Shown piece after piece: positions 33,968 to 43,909 of a DNA stretch of 64,000 bases. The position numbers and the translations under genes were made by a program. Source of the DNA: Tholera decimalis (Eukaryota; Arthropoda; Insecta; Lepidoptera; Noctuidae); contig OW964554.2 in assembly GCA_943138885.2 (NCBI GenBank), positions 46,463,769 to 46,527,768 on the forward strand, given 5' to 3'. The notes below the pieces were generated by a model that saw only the letters and a program-made list of their open reading frames with translations, was not told the DNA's origin and did not search any database. Within the stretch, counting starts at the first letter, position 1. Each line of letters starts with the position of its first letter.

Positions 33968-34843
33968 TCATACCTCTTCTTGCATCAGCGCTTGAATTTG
34001 ATATTCATTTTTGATTATGAGGGTAGGTGAATCATCTTGTTTTTTGACATAAACTTTACCGAAGGCTGTCCAAATATATTTGTATTGTTTTGATTTAGCG
34101 AGGTCTCTCGCTAGAAAGTGTAATCTTGAACCTTTTGCAGTGAGTTGCTCCGAGATAAATATGGGATTATCTTCATTGTTTCTAAAGCCAAGGTGTTTGG
34201 CACAGAGCTTGCCTTTATGTTTTATATTAAAGGACTTGCACATCTTTAGAGTGTCAGTCTTGAGCATAGTAGATGAAAACTCGACAATTATGGGTGTATT
34301 TCCTGAACTAGGTCTCTTCCCTTTAATTCTATAAATATCCCTGATATCCGGTCTGGCGACTTGACAGTTTATATTTTTGGATAAACATAGCACCATATCA
34401 ATAAGATCCTCTTTTGATTCTTTAGACTGCTTAGGGACGTTTTTTATTTCAATATTAGACTTACGACTATTTCTCTGCAGGTCTTCAATCTTTTCCTCCA
34501 GAATTGTAATGTACTCTCGATCTTTTTTAGTCTGAGATTCCATTAACTCAATTTTCTTTTTAAACTCTTCGTTTTGAGCAGTAAGGACAATTACCGAATT
34601 TTCTATATTCGAATTAGTCTGCTTTATTTCCACAAGAGTTGGAGCTATATTTTTTAGCTCCATTTCTTGTTTTAATAACATAGATTTTATAGTACTTATC
34701 ATGTCTTCTCTAAATTCTTCTAAATCATCCATTCTTCTTCTTTTACTTTGTATTGTTCGAAGAGAGGTGTAATTCGGCGGGGTGGTGACATATTTATCCG
34801 AGCATTGGTCAGTTAAATTTGATTCAGAGAGTGACTTATCCAT
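33968..34843 (-). CDS. CR1 ORF1 protein: coiled coil, RRM-like domain and FP25K-like C-terminus
   Basis: 291 codons, intact from ATG to stop. Residues ~39-125 form a long heptad-rich coiled coil (DLEEFREDMISTIKSMLL ... ILEEKIEDLQRNSRK), expected to trimerise. Residues ~128-185 (SNIEIKNVPKQSKESKEDL ... IRDIYRIKGK) resemble the RRM-like nucleic-acid-binding region of LINE ORF1 proteins. The C-terminus (SRLHFLARDLAKSKQYKYIW ... FGKVYVKK) resembles the C-terminal domain shared by lepidopteran LINE ORF1 proteins and the baculovirus FP25K family. The likely role is RNA chaperone and RNP assembly in cis. No PHD or zinc-knuckle motif is seen at the N-terminus. It is followed by a 500-bp spacer and ORF2. 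Confidence 0.85.
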   Translation of the reverse strand: MDKSLSESNLTDQCSDKYVTTPPNYTSLRTIQSKRRRMDDLEEFREDMISTIKSMLLKQEMELKNIAPTLVEIKQTNSNIENSVIVLTAQNEEFKKKIELMESQTKKDREYITILEEKIEDLQRNSRKSNIEIKNVPKQSKESKEDLIDMVLCLSKNINCQVARPDIRDIYRIKGKRPSSGNTPIIVEFSSTMLKTDTLKMCKSFNIKHKGKLCAKHLGFRNNEDNPIFISEQLTAKGSRLHFLARDLAKSKQYKYIWTAFGKVYVKKQDDSPTLIIKNEYQIQALMQEEV

Positions 34844-35194
34844 TTCAGGTATTAGGAAAGTATAAGCGGTGTGAAGGTACCAAGATGTTTGTGCGAGCCA
34901 AGAATTTTGAATGAATATTATAATATATACCAGAGATCGAATTTTTCAAATTAAGAAGAACGAAGAGAATTATCGTGTTATTGGCTAGTGACGTGGAAAG
35001 TGATGACCCTCATAGTGATGTGACACGTTTGTTATTATTGGTATTCAAGAAACAATTATGAAACCGATAATTTGGGGTCAATTCTGTGAGTCACTTATTT
35101 TGAGCTGAAACTTTGCATAGAGACTCCATACGACCATACCAGATGTTGTCTTTAGTCCTTTTGGATAGATATGGTGTTTCCGTTACACGTTGTA

Positions 35195-35305
35195 TACCAA
35201 ATTAAACCTGAGCTTAAGCTTGAGGAAGGTACCTACTTTTTACCCGACTGCTAAAGTAGAAGTTATATTTTATCGTAATAAAGCCCACGGGAGCGAAGCC
35301 CCGCG
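35195..35305 (+). mobile_element. Outer Helitron, right piece
   Basis: GCTTGAGGAAGGTACCTACT then GGGAGCGAAGCCCCGCG; the 3' CTAG is eroded (GTCAGGGTCTGC). Partner of 25535-25618. Confidence 0.6.
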
Positions 35306-35764
35306 TCAGGGTCTGCAAGTCCTTACGTAAATGTAAACTTATATTTCACACAAAATATTTGGCCTACGCCCAACATAGGCATATTTCGTGTGAAACAATA
35401 AATACATTTCTAAATGTATTCAAGGGTTGACGTATTCAAGAGCGTTTTAAAATGTTAATCATATATTTATGTCTTACAAAGCTTGACATAACGTTCTAAA
35501 TCTCCGCCCACAAGCACTCAACGACAAACTGCTCCAATTAAACTGACGTAACACACTCAAACATACATACCTACGTCCCACAGACACCTGAAAAACAAAG
35601 ATTAAACAGCTACAGAAGGCTGACTCCATACAACAAGTCAAAACGTAACCCTTTACATACAGAAAGTGTAGACGTACTCGAAATCTGATTTGTTCGGTGA
35701 ACGGCCAACAGCAAGCCGTCTATATAAATATGCCTGTACATATGCGCTGGATGTATGAAGCCTT
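35306..35764. other. No recognisable feature
   Basis: Has a short inverted motif (TTTCACACAAAATATTTGGC / GCATATTTCGTGTGAAAC, 35343-35396) suggesting a small hairpin. Nothing else recognised. Confidence 0.45.
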
Positions 35765-36080
35765 TTTTTATTGCTAATAGGCTCGCGTTTGACCACCGTC
35801 TCACCTGATGGTAAGTGATAATGTGGTCGAAGATAGAGCACGCTTGCCTAGAAGTAACCTATTCACTCTTGACTTAAAGACTCCCAGGTTATAGCGATCA
35901 GGAAACACAGACTCCGGCAGGGAATTTCACACCTTAGCCCTACGCACAATGAAAGTATTCCCAAAACGTTTTGTGCGTTTGGGTAAGATGTACACCGTGT
36001 AACGATGGCGCATCGCCGTTTGTTTTGTAGTCCGATGATGGAACGGGCTTGGCGGAATTAGATTGTGTAATTCCATCTCA
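35765..36080 (-). mobile_element. LINE-A 3' end (minus)
   Basis: Minus-strand LINE-A tail, with poly(T) at 35763-35770 and the RT C-terminal region up to the block for MELHNLIPPSPFHHRTT. Frame broken in several places. Confidence 0.8.
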
Positions 36081-36394
36081 TTACTTATATATTGTATATG
36101 TCGCCGTAAAATTGCAAATATCGTTATATTAAAATCTAACTCGCAAGATTGTAATCTATCAAAAATGTTGTGATCCATACTATACTGTTTGCAATTTAAC
36201 ACATTATTTATTTTTTTATGGATTATAATCTATCGAAGTGAAACCGTGAAATTATAATGGAACGCATTTACCATGTTGTCATATTTAGTTGTCAAACATC
36301 CATAATAAAACCGACCAATCAGAGACAGCTTTTGTTGGCAATTTAAGGAGTTAGGTACAGATTGTAGTCAAACAGTCTCAGTTCGATAGAATAT
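36081..36394. other. No recognisable feature
   Basis: AT-rich. AATTATAATGGAACGCATTT-type words do not match any repeat in the window. Confidence 0.4.
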
Positions 36395-36720
36395 AATTTT
36401 TTTTTATTGATAATATGTTCGCGTTTGACCACCATCTCACCTGATGGTAAGTGATGATGTGGTCGAAGATGGAGAACGCTTACCTAGAATTAATCTATTC
36501 ACTCTTGACTTGAAGACCCCTAGGTTATAGCTATCGGGAAACACAGACTCCGGCAGGTCATTCCACTCCTTAGCCGTATGCACAATGAAAGTATTCCCAA
36601 AACGTTTTTGCGTATGTGTGAGATGGTCACCATGTAACGATGGCGCATCACCGTTTGTCTTGTAGTCCGATGACGGAACGGGCTCGGCGGAATAAGATTG
36701 TGTAATTCCATCGCACACTC
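36395..36720 (-). mobile_element. LINE-A 3' end (minus), well preserved
   Basis: Minus strand encodes the RT C-terminus with AKEWNDLPESVFPDSYNLGV and FKSRVNRLILGKRSPSSTTS to the usual stop. Poly(T) at 36398-36408 is the reverse-complemented tail. Confidence 0.85.
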
Positions 36721-36954
36721 GCCGAAATCTAACCTATAGAAAACCGATAGCCTAGCAACTCTTCGTCGATGATCAAGGCTCTGGAGCTTTGACTCGACCA
36801 GTGCATCGTTGCCAATGAGTCTTTAATTTAACAAAAACTAAAGCGTACAATTGTGAACCGTAATGTACGAATCACTATTTATCGATAGACTACGGTCACA
36901 CGTGGCTTCGCTCCCATGGACTTCCGCTTTATAATATTTGTATTGGTAGTCTTA
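36721..36954 (-). mobile_element. Helitron scrap within anonymous DNA
   Basis: CACGTGGCTTCGCTCCCATGG ends with CCGCTTTATAATATTTGTAT at 36900-36945, which are fused 3' and 5' ends of a minus-strand Helitron. The middle is deleted. Confidence 0.45.
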
Positions 36955-37860
36955 AGACATATTATAATGTAAAGGTTTTCGCAATTTTATAGTGTCATAA
37001 ATGTAGATAAACTATGGACTACTTATTTATTCTCTCCTTCTGTGTTAAATCTATCCAAATACTCTCTGTAAAAGATTGCTTTTACTGGTAGAACCGCCCA
37101 TTATAACAACTTTTTTAATTTTTAACCGACGAAAAAAACGAAGGAGGTTCTCAAGTCGACGCGTATTTTTTTTATGTATCATCATCGATTACTCGAAGAC
37201 GGCTGAACCGATTTGGAAAATTCTTTTTGTTTGAAGGAGTATACTTCAAAGTTGTTCCCATTGTCACCAAGTCAGGATCTGATGTATATACAGATACAAA
37301 TATTATAGGCACACCTATAGTGATTTGAGTATTTTTTATAGTAACTTATGTAGTTGCATTTGAAAAGCACTATTTGTGAAGTGGACCTGATGATGAAGAC
37401 CACAGATGGCCACTGGAACTACTCAATATATAAGTAGGAATGGGTTTCATGGGTTCCGATTCGATTATTTTAATATGATTATTAAGCACAGTATGCTCGT
37501 CACAATCCATATGGTGCAGTGAAGCTGATGGTAAAGTACCAGGAGAACTCCTCAACAATTAACGGCCCAGCATTATTTTGTAAAAAGTTATAAGTAGTTG
37601 ACATTTAGGCTTTTGTGACTAGGTAAATTATAAATTGACCAACTAAAGAGAGAAATAAAAACTTTTTACCAAAAACTTAAACCGACTTTTATTTTCGCTT
37701 TTGGCACCGACTTCCGAAATTAAAGTTATTTTTCACTTTGCTATGTTTTTTGGAAGTCGATTTAATTTTTAGGTAAAAAGTTTTTATTAAGTCTTTGTTT
37801 AGTTATTTTATGGTGTACAATAAAGAATATATTTCCCATCTGCTGCCTATCTATTCTATA
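36955..37860 (+). mobile_element. LINE-C 3' UTR, split by a family G element
   Basis: The left piece (TATGGACTACTTATTTATTC ... GTAGAACCGCCCATTATAAC) ends at ~37110; the right piece resumes with TATGGTGTACAATAAAGAAT at 37807. Family G occupies the gap. Confidence 0.7.
37112..37790 (+). mobile_element. Family G repeat, copy with terminal hairpin
   Basis: Starts TTTTTAACCGACGAAAAAAA and ends GTAAAAAGTTTTTATTAAG. The last ~140 bp form an inverted pair (AATAAAAACTTTTTACCAAA ... TTTTTAGGTAAAAAGTTTTTATT). The central blocks GGATCTGATG and TATAGGCACACCTATAG recur in all G copies. Non-coding. Confidence 0.7.
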
Positions 37861-38157
37861 TCTCAAACTTTCAAAGCATCCTGACCCAATTAAAATTACT
37901 ACATACTACTGTGATGCTACTTTATCTCTGTTTAAACAAGCCTCAACAAGACGAGGGTCCACCCACATGTCCAGAATAAAAGTCGAGAGATAATTAACGT
38001 GTGAAATTAACTGTTAATTTTATGTGTGTTCCACTGAAGGGTGCTGGACAGGCTCTTCAAAGTGATGCGGGGTAGGCAGGCAATGGATGCTTCGAGTTTT
38101 ATTAGGTCGAGTGATGAAGGAGTATTGCGTTGTTGTGAGACGAAATGGTTTGTATGT
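37861..38157. other. No recognisable feature
   Basis: Spacer with no motif recognised. Confidence 0.4.
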
Positions 38158-38315
38158 TTGATAGATAGATATAATATCTACTCTTTATTGTACACTAATA
38201 ATTTAAACACACGTTTGATTTACAATACTGCAAAATATGGTTACAATGGCGGTCTTATCGCTGACAGCGATATCTTCCAGATAACTTTTAGATGGACTTT
38301 AAGAACATAAAACTA
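38158..38315 (-). mobile_element. LINE-C 3' end (minus)
   Basis: Reverse complement of the LINE-C tail: ATAGATAGATATAATATCT, TTTATTGTACAC, then GGCGGTCTTATCGCTGACAG. Confidence 0.65.
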
Positions 38316-39560
38316 CCTGTCTGACCTCCACAAAATACCCATTGGCAAAACTGGTGGCAAATTTTTTGGCTTTGGATTTTGACTTCCCGTGGCAGTGCCA
38401 AACATGAGTCTACTATTATAAAAAACAACAATGTCCACTTTTGTAAAATGTCCACAATTCATTTTTTTAGTTTTATAATGTTCAAACTACTAAGTAATAT
38501 ATGGTTTTTGTTTTATAACAATAAAAAGATCAGGAGACATGCAGGTAGTTATTAAAACAAACCTTTTAAGCCGAAAACAATCTATAAAACAACAAAAACA
38601 ATCGGACTTTGCCGTTTTTGATAACTAATGTCGGACTTTGCGCTTTTTGATGCAAACGTAAATGGAGATTGTTGATTTTGTAACATACAAACCTATCACA
38701 GACATTCTCAACATGGTTTTGATACTTTTAGTTCATAGTTGGGTTAATAAAAAACTTTTTACTTTTAACATAATATAATATAAATAGGCATTATATGTAG
38801 GTGATAAGTGCAACTTTTTATTTTTATGTTTACATGTAGGTTTATCCGGCTAATCTTTCGCAGCATACCTACCTAAAACAAAAAAATAATTTAAAAATAC
38901 ACATGAAATATGCATGAAAAATAGAATACTACCTAAAAATTAATGTAGAACTGTTTGATTCTAGAAGTAAATAGATCAACTTTATTTTTATTAAAAGTAA
39001 TACCAACTATTATTTCATTATTATTGAGTAGGATCAACAAGTGTTAGGTGTACTATACTTACAGCTTTTACTTAGCTTTATTTCGTTTCCAATTTGCAGT
39101 ATTAGTTCCACGTTTTCGTGCCAAACAAATGTCAATAACGTAAGGATATCTTTCCATTGTTAATTATAAGCCTTTGGAACACTTAATAATTGATAATATA
39201 CCACTTAAAATGATAAAAAACGAGAGCACTTTTAAATGCAATCTGTAACAACAACCATACTACGAGAAACAAAATGAGGCCCCCTGATTGGCTACTACGG
39301 ACTATGCTGAAGTTGAAACATACACTGTTGGACATTGTAGATTTTGTAACATACATTGATTTTGTAATGTGATTTAAAACGCTTTTTGGCTGTTTTTGTT
39401 GCAAACTGTGTAGTGCATCAACTACTCTTTTACCGGTACAATTCAAAACCACAGACAACTCAATTTTGGCAAAGTATGGACATTGTTGTTTTTGAAACTC
39501 ACATGTACAAATGACAGCCGGGACTGACGGCTTCCGAAGCACTGACAAATTTTGATATTT
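38316..39560 (+). repeat. Family F repeat, copy 3, split by a 1.1-kb element
   Basis: The left part (CTGTCTGACCTCCACAAAAT ... GTGGCAGTGCCAA) ends at 38405; the right part (GTACAAATGACAGCCGGGAC) starts at 39501. Joined, they match family F copy 1. Confidence 0.65.
38406..39500. mobile_element. Inverted-repeat element, 1095 bp, unclassified
   Basis: The ends GAGTCTACTATTATAAAAAA and TTTTTGAAACTC are imperfect inverted repeats, strongest at AAAAACAACAATGTCCA. It is flanked by ACAT at 38402-38405 and 39501-39504. The interior has two TCGGACTTTG blocks (38612, 38633) and two GATTTTGTAACATACA blocks (38675, 39340). No transposase recognised. Confidence 0.55.
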
Positions 39561-40261
39561 TATATTTTAATTGACATTGAAATCTTGATTATTTTTTTTT
39601 TTATTCAGAATAGGTCTCTCGACTCATCCGCTCCTAAAGTACGGTTTTCAATGCAGTTGTTATTACCAGTATAAGCGACGAGTGCTTCTACCAATAATAA
39701 AAGCCATAGTTATAAAGTATTTATTTTCACGTAAGACTAGGGAAGAGACAAAGTGGAGGCGGGTCCCAGCAACAAATTCTCTTAAAACTTTTAAATTGAG
39801 ACAAACAGCCGTTACACAATTTCTCCTGAATTACCAGGTCGTAAAAACTCCGGAACATCCCTGTATTAAATATAAAGACTTGTTAATTCCGAGATATTTT
39901 TGTGCTAAACTTGGTCGACGGTTTATAGGTGTTAGTAAGTTCTTCGATGGTATCGCGAAGCTGAAAGTGTGATTACCTCTCAGTTGGTCCGCCAAGTTGC
40001 TCTATCAGTGTTATGAGGCTCATTAATGTGGGTAACCGCGGGCGTTAATTTAATGAAGTCGCCTAAACTAGTGTGCCGGCTGATGGCTGTTTAAAACTGT
40101 CGATAGACTGCACTTTGAGCGTTAATTACTTCGATGAAGATATTCGGGTTGTTCGTAAGTAAACTGGATAAGAAAATTCTTAGAATGTGTAACGACATTT
40201 TTCAACATTGACCGTTATTTGATTTAATTAAATTTAATCTTCAAATTACATTGTAAAACTA
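39561..40261. other. Anonymous DNA with a short open frame
   Basis: A 96-codon plus-strand frame at 39682-39972 has no ATG start and no motif I recognise. A host exon cannot be excluded, but there is no positive evidence. Confidence 0.35.
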
Positions 40262-40790
40262 TTTTTAACCGAATTCAAAACAAAAGGAGGAGGTTCTCAA
40301 TTCGTCTTGAACTTTTTTTTTAATGTATGTTACCTCATAACTCAGAGACGGCTAGACCGATTTGGAAAATTCTTTTTGCGTTTGAAAGGGTACACTTTCT
40401 AGTTGGTTCCATTGTCATCACGTTTGAATCTGATGATGGAAACATGTAGAAATCGAGGGAACTCTTCAAATATTATAGGCACACCTATAGCGTTTTGGGT
40501 ATTTATTATAGTACCTTGAGCAGTTGCTTTCGAAAAGTACCATTTGGGGAAGTTGAACTAATTTTAAATTTAAAAAGTTGAAGATGATGAAGATCACAAA
40601 TGGCCACTGAAACTACTAAGGTAAGGTCTATCGATAAATAGTAACACTTAATTTGTTGACATTATGGCTTTAGTAACTAGATAAAGTACAAACCGACCCA
40701 CTAAAAAGCGTGAAAAAAAAATTTGCAAAAAGTAGAACCGACTCTCCATATCAAAAGACTATAAAGCCAAAAATTACTTTTTTTATTTTT
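40262..40790 (+). mobile_element. Family G repeat
   Basis: TTTTTAACCGAATTCAAAAC start, blocks TATTATAGGCACACCTATAG and AAGTACCATTTGGGGAAGTT, then GCAAAAAGTAGAACCGACTC near the end. Confidence 0.65.
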
Positions 40791-40910
40791 ATATTATTAA
40801 TATAAGCGATAAGACCGCCCATTGCAAGTACACTAGTTTTACTTTTTGTATCCATTGAAATATTGTAAGGTGGACAATAAAATATATAATAAATACATAA
40901 ATAATATTTA
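40790..40910 (+). mobile_element. LINE-C 3' UTR fragment
   Basis: AAGCGATAAGACCGCCCATT then GGTGGACAATAAAATATATA, with a decayed tail. Suggests the preceding family G copy inserted into LINE-C, as at 36955-37860. Confidence 0.6.
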
Positions 40911-42069
40911 TTGTATTATGAGATCTTATTAAATGCTGTGCTAGCCTTCAATTTAGATGCATGGAATTGCAATTAATTCGAATGGTGTGTACAATAAATG
41001 TCTTTGTGTGTATTCAATTAGTTTGACCAAAATAATAATTACGTTGCCACTGTTGTGACACAGAACTCTTCTCTATGAGAGGGAGTATGTCGTAATCCAC
41101 CATGCGACCCAGTGAGGGCCGGTGAATCTCACATCGAAGGTCTAAATACCAGAGTTCGTAACTCCATTTGAGTGAATGTTACAGGAGCAAGAAAAAACTG
41201 ATTATTTTGTTAATTCATTGCAATATTACAACTTGTGATTTAAGGGTAGAATTGGTAGAGAAATGTATACTAAAAGTATTTTTAATATTGTATTGTATTT
41301 GTGAGAAAATTGACTTAAGTAGAAACTTTTCTAGCTTCGGTGTTTGAAGTTAGAAAGTGTAAATGCAGTAAGACGTTGTATTTTTTATAGTTTGATAAGT
41401 GTACATAATTCATTGTATAATCGTTTTTGGGAAATAAGTAGTATTCCATTGCATAGATTATAAAATACTGCACTAGATGGCATTAAAAGTCTATTTTCTT
41501 ATTTTTTGGAGTTACACATTCTGACAATTAGGCCGACGACATGTCATCGAATATTTGGTTTTGGTCCTCACGATGTAATACTTCACCGATTTGAGAACAA
41601 TGTCGATGAAATAAATTACACAAAGTAATGTGCCTAACTGTGTTCGAACTCACGATGAGCAGATCGCAAGTTTGGTCCGTAACCACTGAGCTACCATTCT
41701 CTACCTAAAATAAACAATTTCTTCCTTAACAAGAAGGTTAATAAGAAGTGCTTTTTCGACGAATTCAACAGAGAAAGCCTTATTTTTATATCTGCTACAA
41801 AAGAGCCGCTTGTCATGGTTACTGTAAGAAATGAGTAATTATATCGGATGAATAAGCAGCGTTCATCCGTGCACAGATAATATCATACTGCGAAAACGTG
41901 CTCGTCCCAGAGACGCTTGCCTTCGTCTTTTGTCACTGAAAATATAGAGGCGGCACATTGTCTTACGATGTTTTATAGAAACCGAAATTAATATGGGACA
42001 TGAACATGTTTTAGTTTGTTTCTTGTACTATGTAGGTAGTGAGGATAAACTATGAGAACTTTCACTTTT
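40911..42069. other. Anonymous DNA with two SINE remnants
   Basis: 41045-41170 (CTCTTCTCTATGAGAGGGAG ... GGGCCGGTGAATCTC) and 41500-41708 look like minus-strand SINEs. The second has a tRNA-like A box (ATGGTAGCTCAGTGGTTACG) and B box (GTGAGTTCGAACAC). The rest is unrecognised. Confidence 0.5.
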
Positions 42070-42320
42070 TTTTCCTCGTTATAGGCTCGTTTTTAATCAC
42101 CATCTTACCTAATGGTAAGTGATGATGTGGTCGAAGATGGAGCAGGTTTACCTAGAAGTAACCTATTCACTCTTGACTTCAAGACCCCTAGGTTATAGCT
42201 ATCGGGAAACAGACTACGGCAGGGAATTCCACTCCTTAGCCGTACGCACAATGAAGGTATTCCCAAAACGTTTTGTGCGTATGGGTGGGATGTGCACCTT
42301 GTTACGATGACAAATGATGA
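42070..42320 (-). mobile_element. LINE-A 3' end (minus)
   Basis: Poly(T)-headed minus-strand LINE-A tail, with the complement of AAGGAGTGGAATTCCCTGCC near 42220-42240. Faces the plus-strand copy at 42581-42810 across a SINE. Confidence 0.8.
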
Positions 42321-42364
42321 AAAATAATAACGTTGATTATTATCTCATATACTTCTAGGTCTAT

Positions 42365-42580
42365 CGTATGAATTCCTCGTCGGTCTAGTGGTTGCAAGCG
42401 CCATGGCTGAGCATGAGGGCTTGGGTTCGATTCCCGCGTCGGGCCAAAAGTGATATTGGGTTTTTCTAAAAGAAATTTCTCAGTAGTAGCCCGGAGTTTG
42501 GAAGTTGGCGGTGTGATACCCCCGTGGCTCAGAAAGCATTTAAAGCCGTCGGCCCCGGCAGTCATTTGGACATCTTTGGC
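42365..42580 (+). repeat. tRNA-derived SINE
   Basis: A box CGGTCTAGTGGTTGCAAGCG, B box TTGGGTTCGATTCCCGCG, then a body with GATATTGGGTTTTTCTAAAA and CCCCGTGGCTCAGAAAGCAT. Well-preserved internal polymerase III promoter, but followed by SINE body, so not a tRNA gene. Confidence 0.85.
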
Positions 42581-42810
42581 AATCGTTACATGGTTTGGTT
42601 ACATGGTGGACATCCCACCCATTTGGTGGCAAACGTTTTGGGAATACTTTCATTGTACGTACGGCTAAGGAGTGGAATTCCCTGCCGGAGACTGTGTTTC
42701 CCGATAGCTATAACCTAAGGGTCTTTAAGTCAAGAGTGAATAGGTTACTTTTAGGTAAGCGTGTTCCATCTTCGACCACATCGTCACTTACCATCACTAA
42801 AACTCCGCTG
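42581..42810 (+). mobile_element. LINE-A 3' end
   Basis: Encodes GNTFIVRTAKEWNSLPETVF and LLLGKRVPSSTTSSL, ending at CACTTACCATCA where CR1 sequence begins abruptly. Confidence 0.85.
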
Positions 42811-42814
42811 CAAT

Positions 42815-43680
42815 CGGTAAGACTATTGTAACTTACTGTATTACATGTTGGGGTGGCGCTGCAAAAACCACGATGAACTCATTAGAAATAGCTCATAGAG
42901 CAATATTGAAAGTATCCACATTTAAACCTATACTTTACCCTACAACAACTCTCTACAAGGAATGGAATGTGCTTAATATCAGACAACACTTTGTTTTGTA
43001 GACCATTCTTTTACAACACCGACACTTACTTTTACTACAATCTCGAAAAGACGACAGGACATTATATGTACCACTCCATCACCGAATTACAGCTTCACCA
43101 AAAGATTATATTATTCAATTGGTCCACATCTGTACAATAAGCTTAATGCAAGTTTACCAATCCATGCCTTGCCGTATTCCAAATGCAAAACAACTGTTCG
43201 TTCGTTTCTTCTCTCCAAAACATATAGTGAGACAGAACAAATCTTACTAACACTGTCTTGAAAAGTTCTCTATTCCTAATCCATTGCAAAATGAATTATT
43301 CGATAACACCAACACACCCACACTCATAAACACGCATATATACACACTAACATACACGCACACACAAATCCGACTCACACATCCCTCCTCACTTTCACAC
43401 TCACACGACTCACTTACAATACTTTAAAAAAGAAACATGTTAATTTTCTTTTATAAATTTCATATTTGCTCACAATCTATTAATTAATAATAATATATAA
43501 CATAATCTTAGTTAGTAAATAATTTAATTTAATTTTGTAAAACACCAACCAGGGAGGCAAACTGTCTCTCCATAATACAGGTTGCCCAGCAACCTAGCTA
43601 GGAGAACAGCTGGTCACCCTAAAAATTTGCCGATTTGTAATACATACAACATAAATTTTGCTTTGATGAAATAAACAAGA
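42815..43680 (+). mobile_element. CR1-type retrotransposon, C-terminal coding remnant and 3' UTR
   Basis: The plus frame reads YCITCWGGAAKTTMNSLEIA ... LYKEWNVLNIRQHFVL, the homologue of the YCISVWGGATKM block in ORF2 of the large CR1 at 26098-27239. Later frameshifts and stops follow. The A/C-rich 3' UTR (43300-43440) and a tail near 43680 match the CR1 organisation. 5'-truncated. Confidence 0.75.
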
Positions 43681-43909
43681 CTGGAAGCTGACCCCGATAT
43701 AGATAGAAAAGGGCTAAGTAGATGATGATACCGCATACGAGGCATGCCTTTTAAGTTCTGTCGTTTCCATATTTCCCGGCAATTTTGAATTTGGAACTGT
43801 TCTATATTCGAATGTGTTTAAATTTTGAATCTTAAAACAGTTGAATACAATTATGAGGATTAATGCTATTCTTTAGTCACAGCGTCGATTGGAATCTGTC
43901 AGGTTACGT

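Larger units (their letters stand above)
25755..34915 (-). mobile_element. CR1-type non-LTR retrotransposon, nearly full length, with three nested insertions
   Basis: Reading leftwards: 5' UTR (34915-34844), ORF1 (34843-33968), a repeat-bearing spacer (33967-33469), then ORF2 with endonuclease, RT and C-terminal region (33468-26098), and a 3' UTR ending near the repeated TGATTGA words at 25760-25790. ORF2 is interrupted at 32799-32560 by a Helitron, at 32411-30145 by an LTR-like element and at 29104-27248 by a hAT. Net of insertions the element is about 4.8 kb. Remaining damage is one frameshift near 26720 and one palindromic insertion at 29594-29644. It sits inside family D copy 3; an exact target duplication was not resolved. 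Confidence 0.9.
25619..35195 (+). mobile_element. Family D element copy 3, split by CR1
   Basis: The left piece 25619-25754 starts TACAACGTGTAATTTAAAAG. The right piece 34925-35195 runs from TACCAGAGATCGAATTTTTC to the terminus CGTTACACGTTGTA. Joined, they reproduce the order seen in copy 1 (4570-4975), with the break at the position of TTGATACCAGAAACCG. The CR1 element lies between. Confidence 0.7.

Noticed and set aside
39682..39972. 96-codon open frame
   Set aside because: GTG start, no motif, and composition like its surroundings.
42365..42450. Possible tRNA gene (A and B boxes)
   Set aside because: The boxes are followed by SINE body, and no complete cloverleaf with acceptor stem could be drawn; the same applies at 862-1085, 5275-5550 and 49530-49805.
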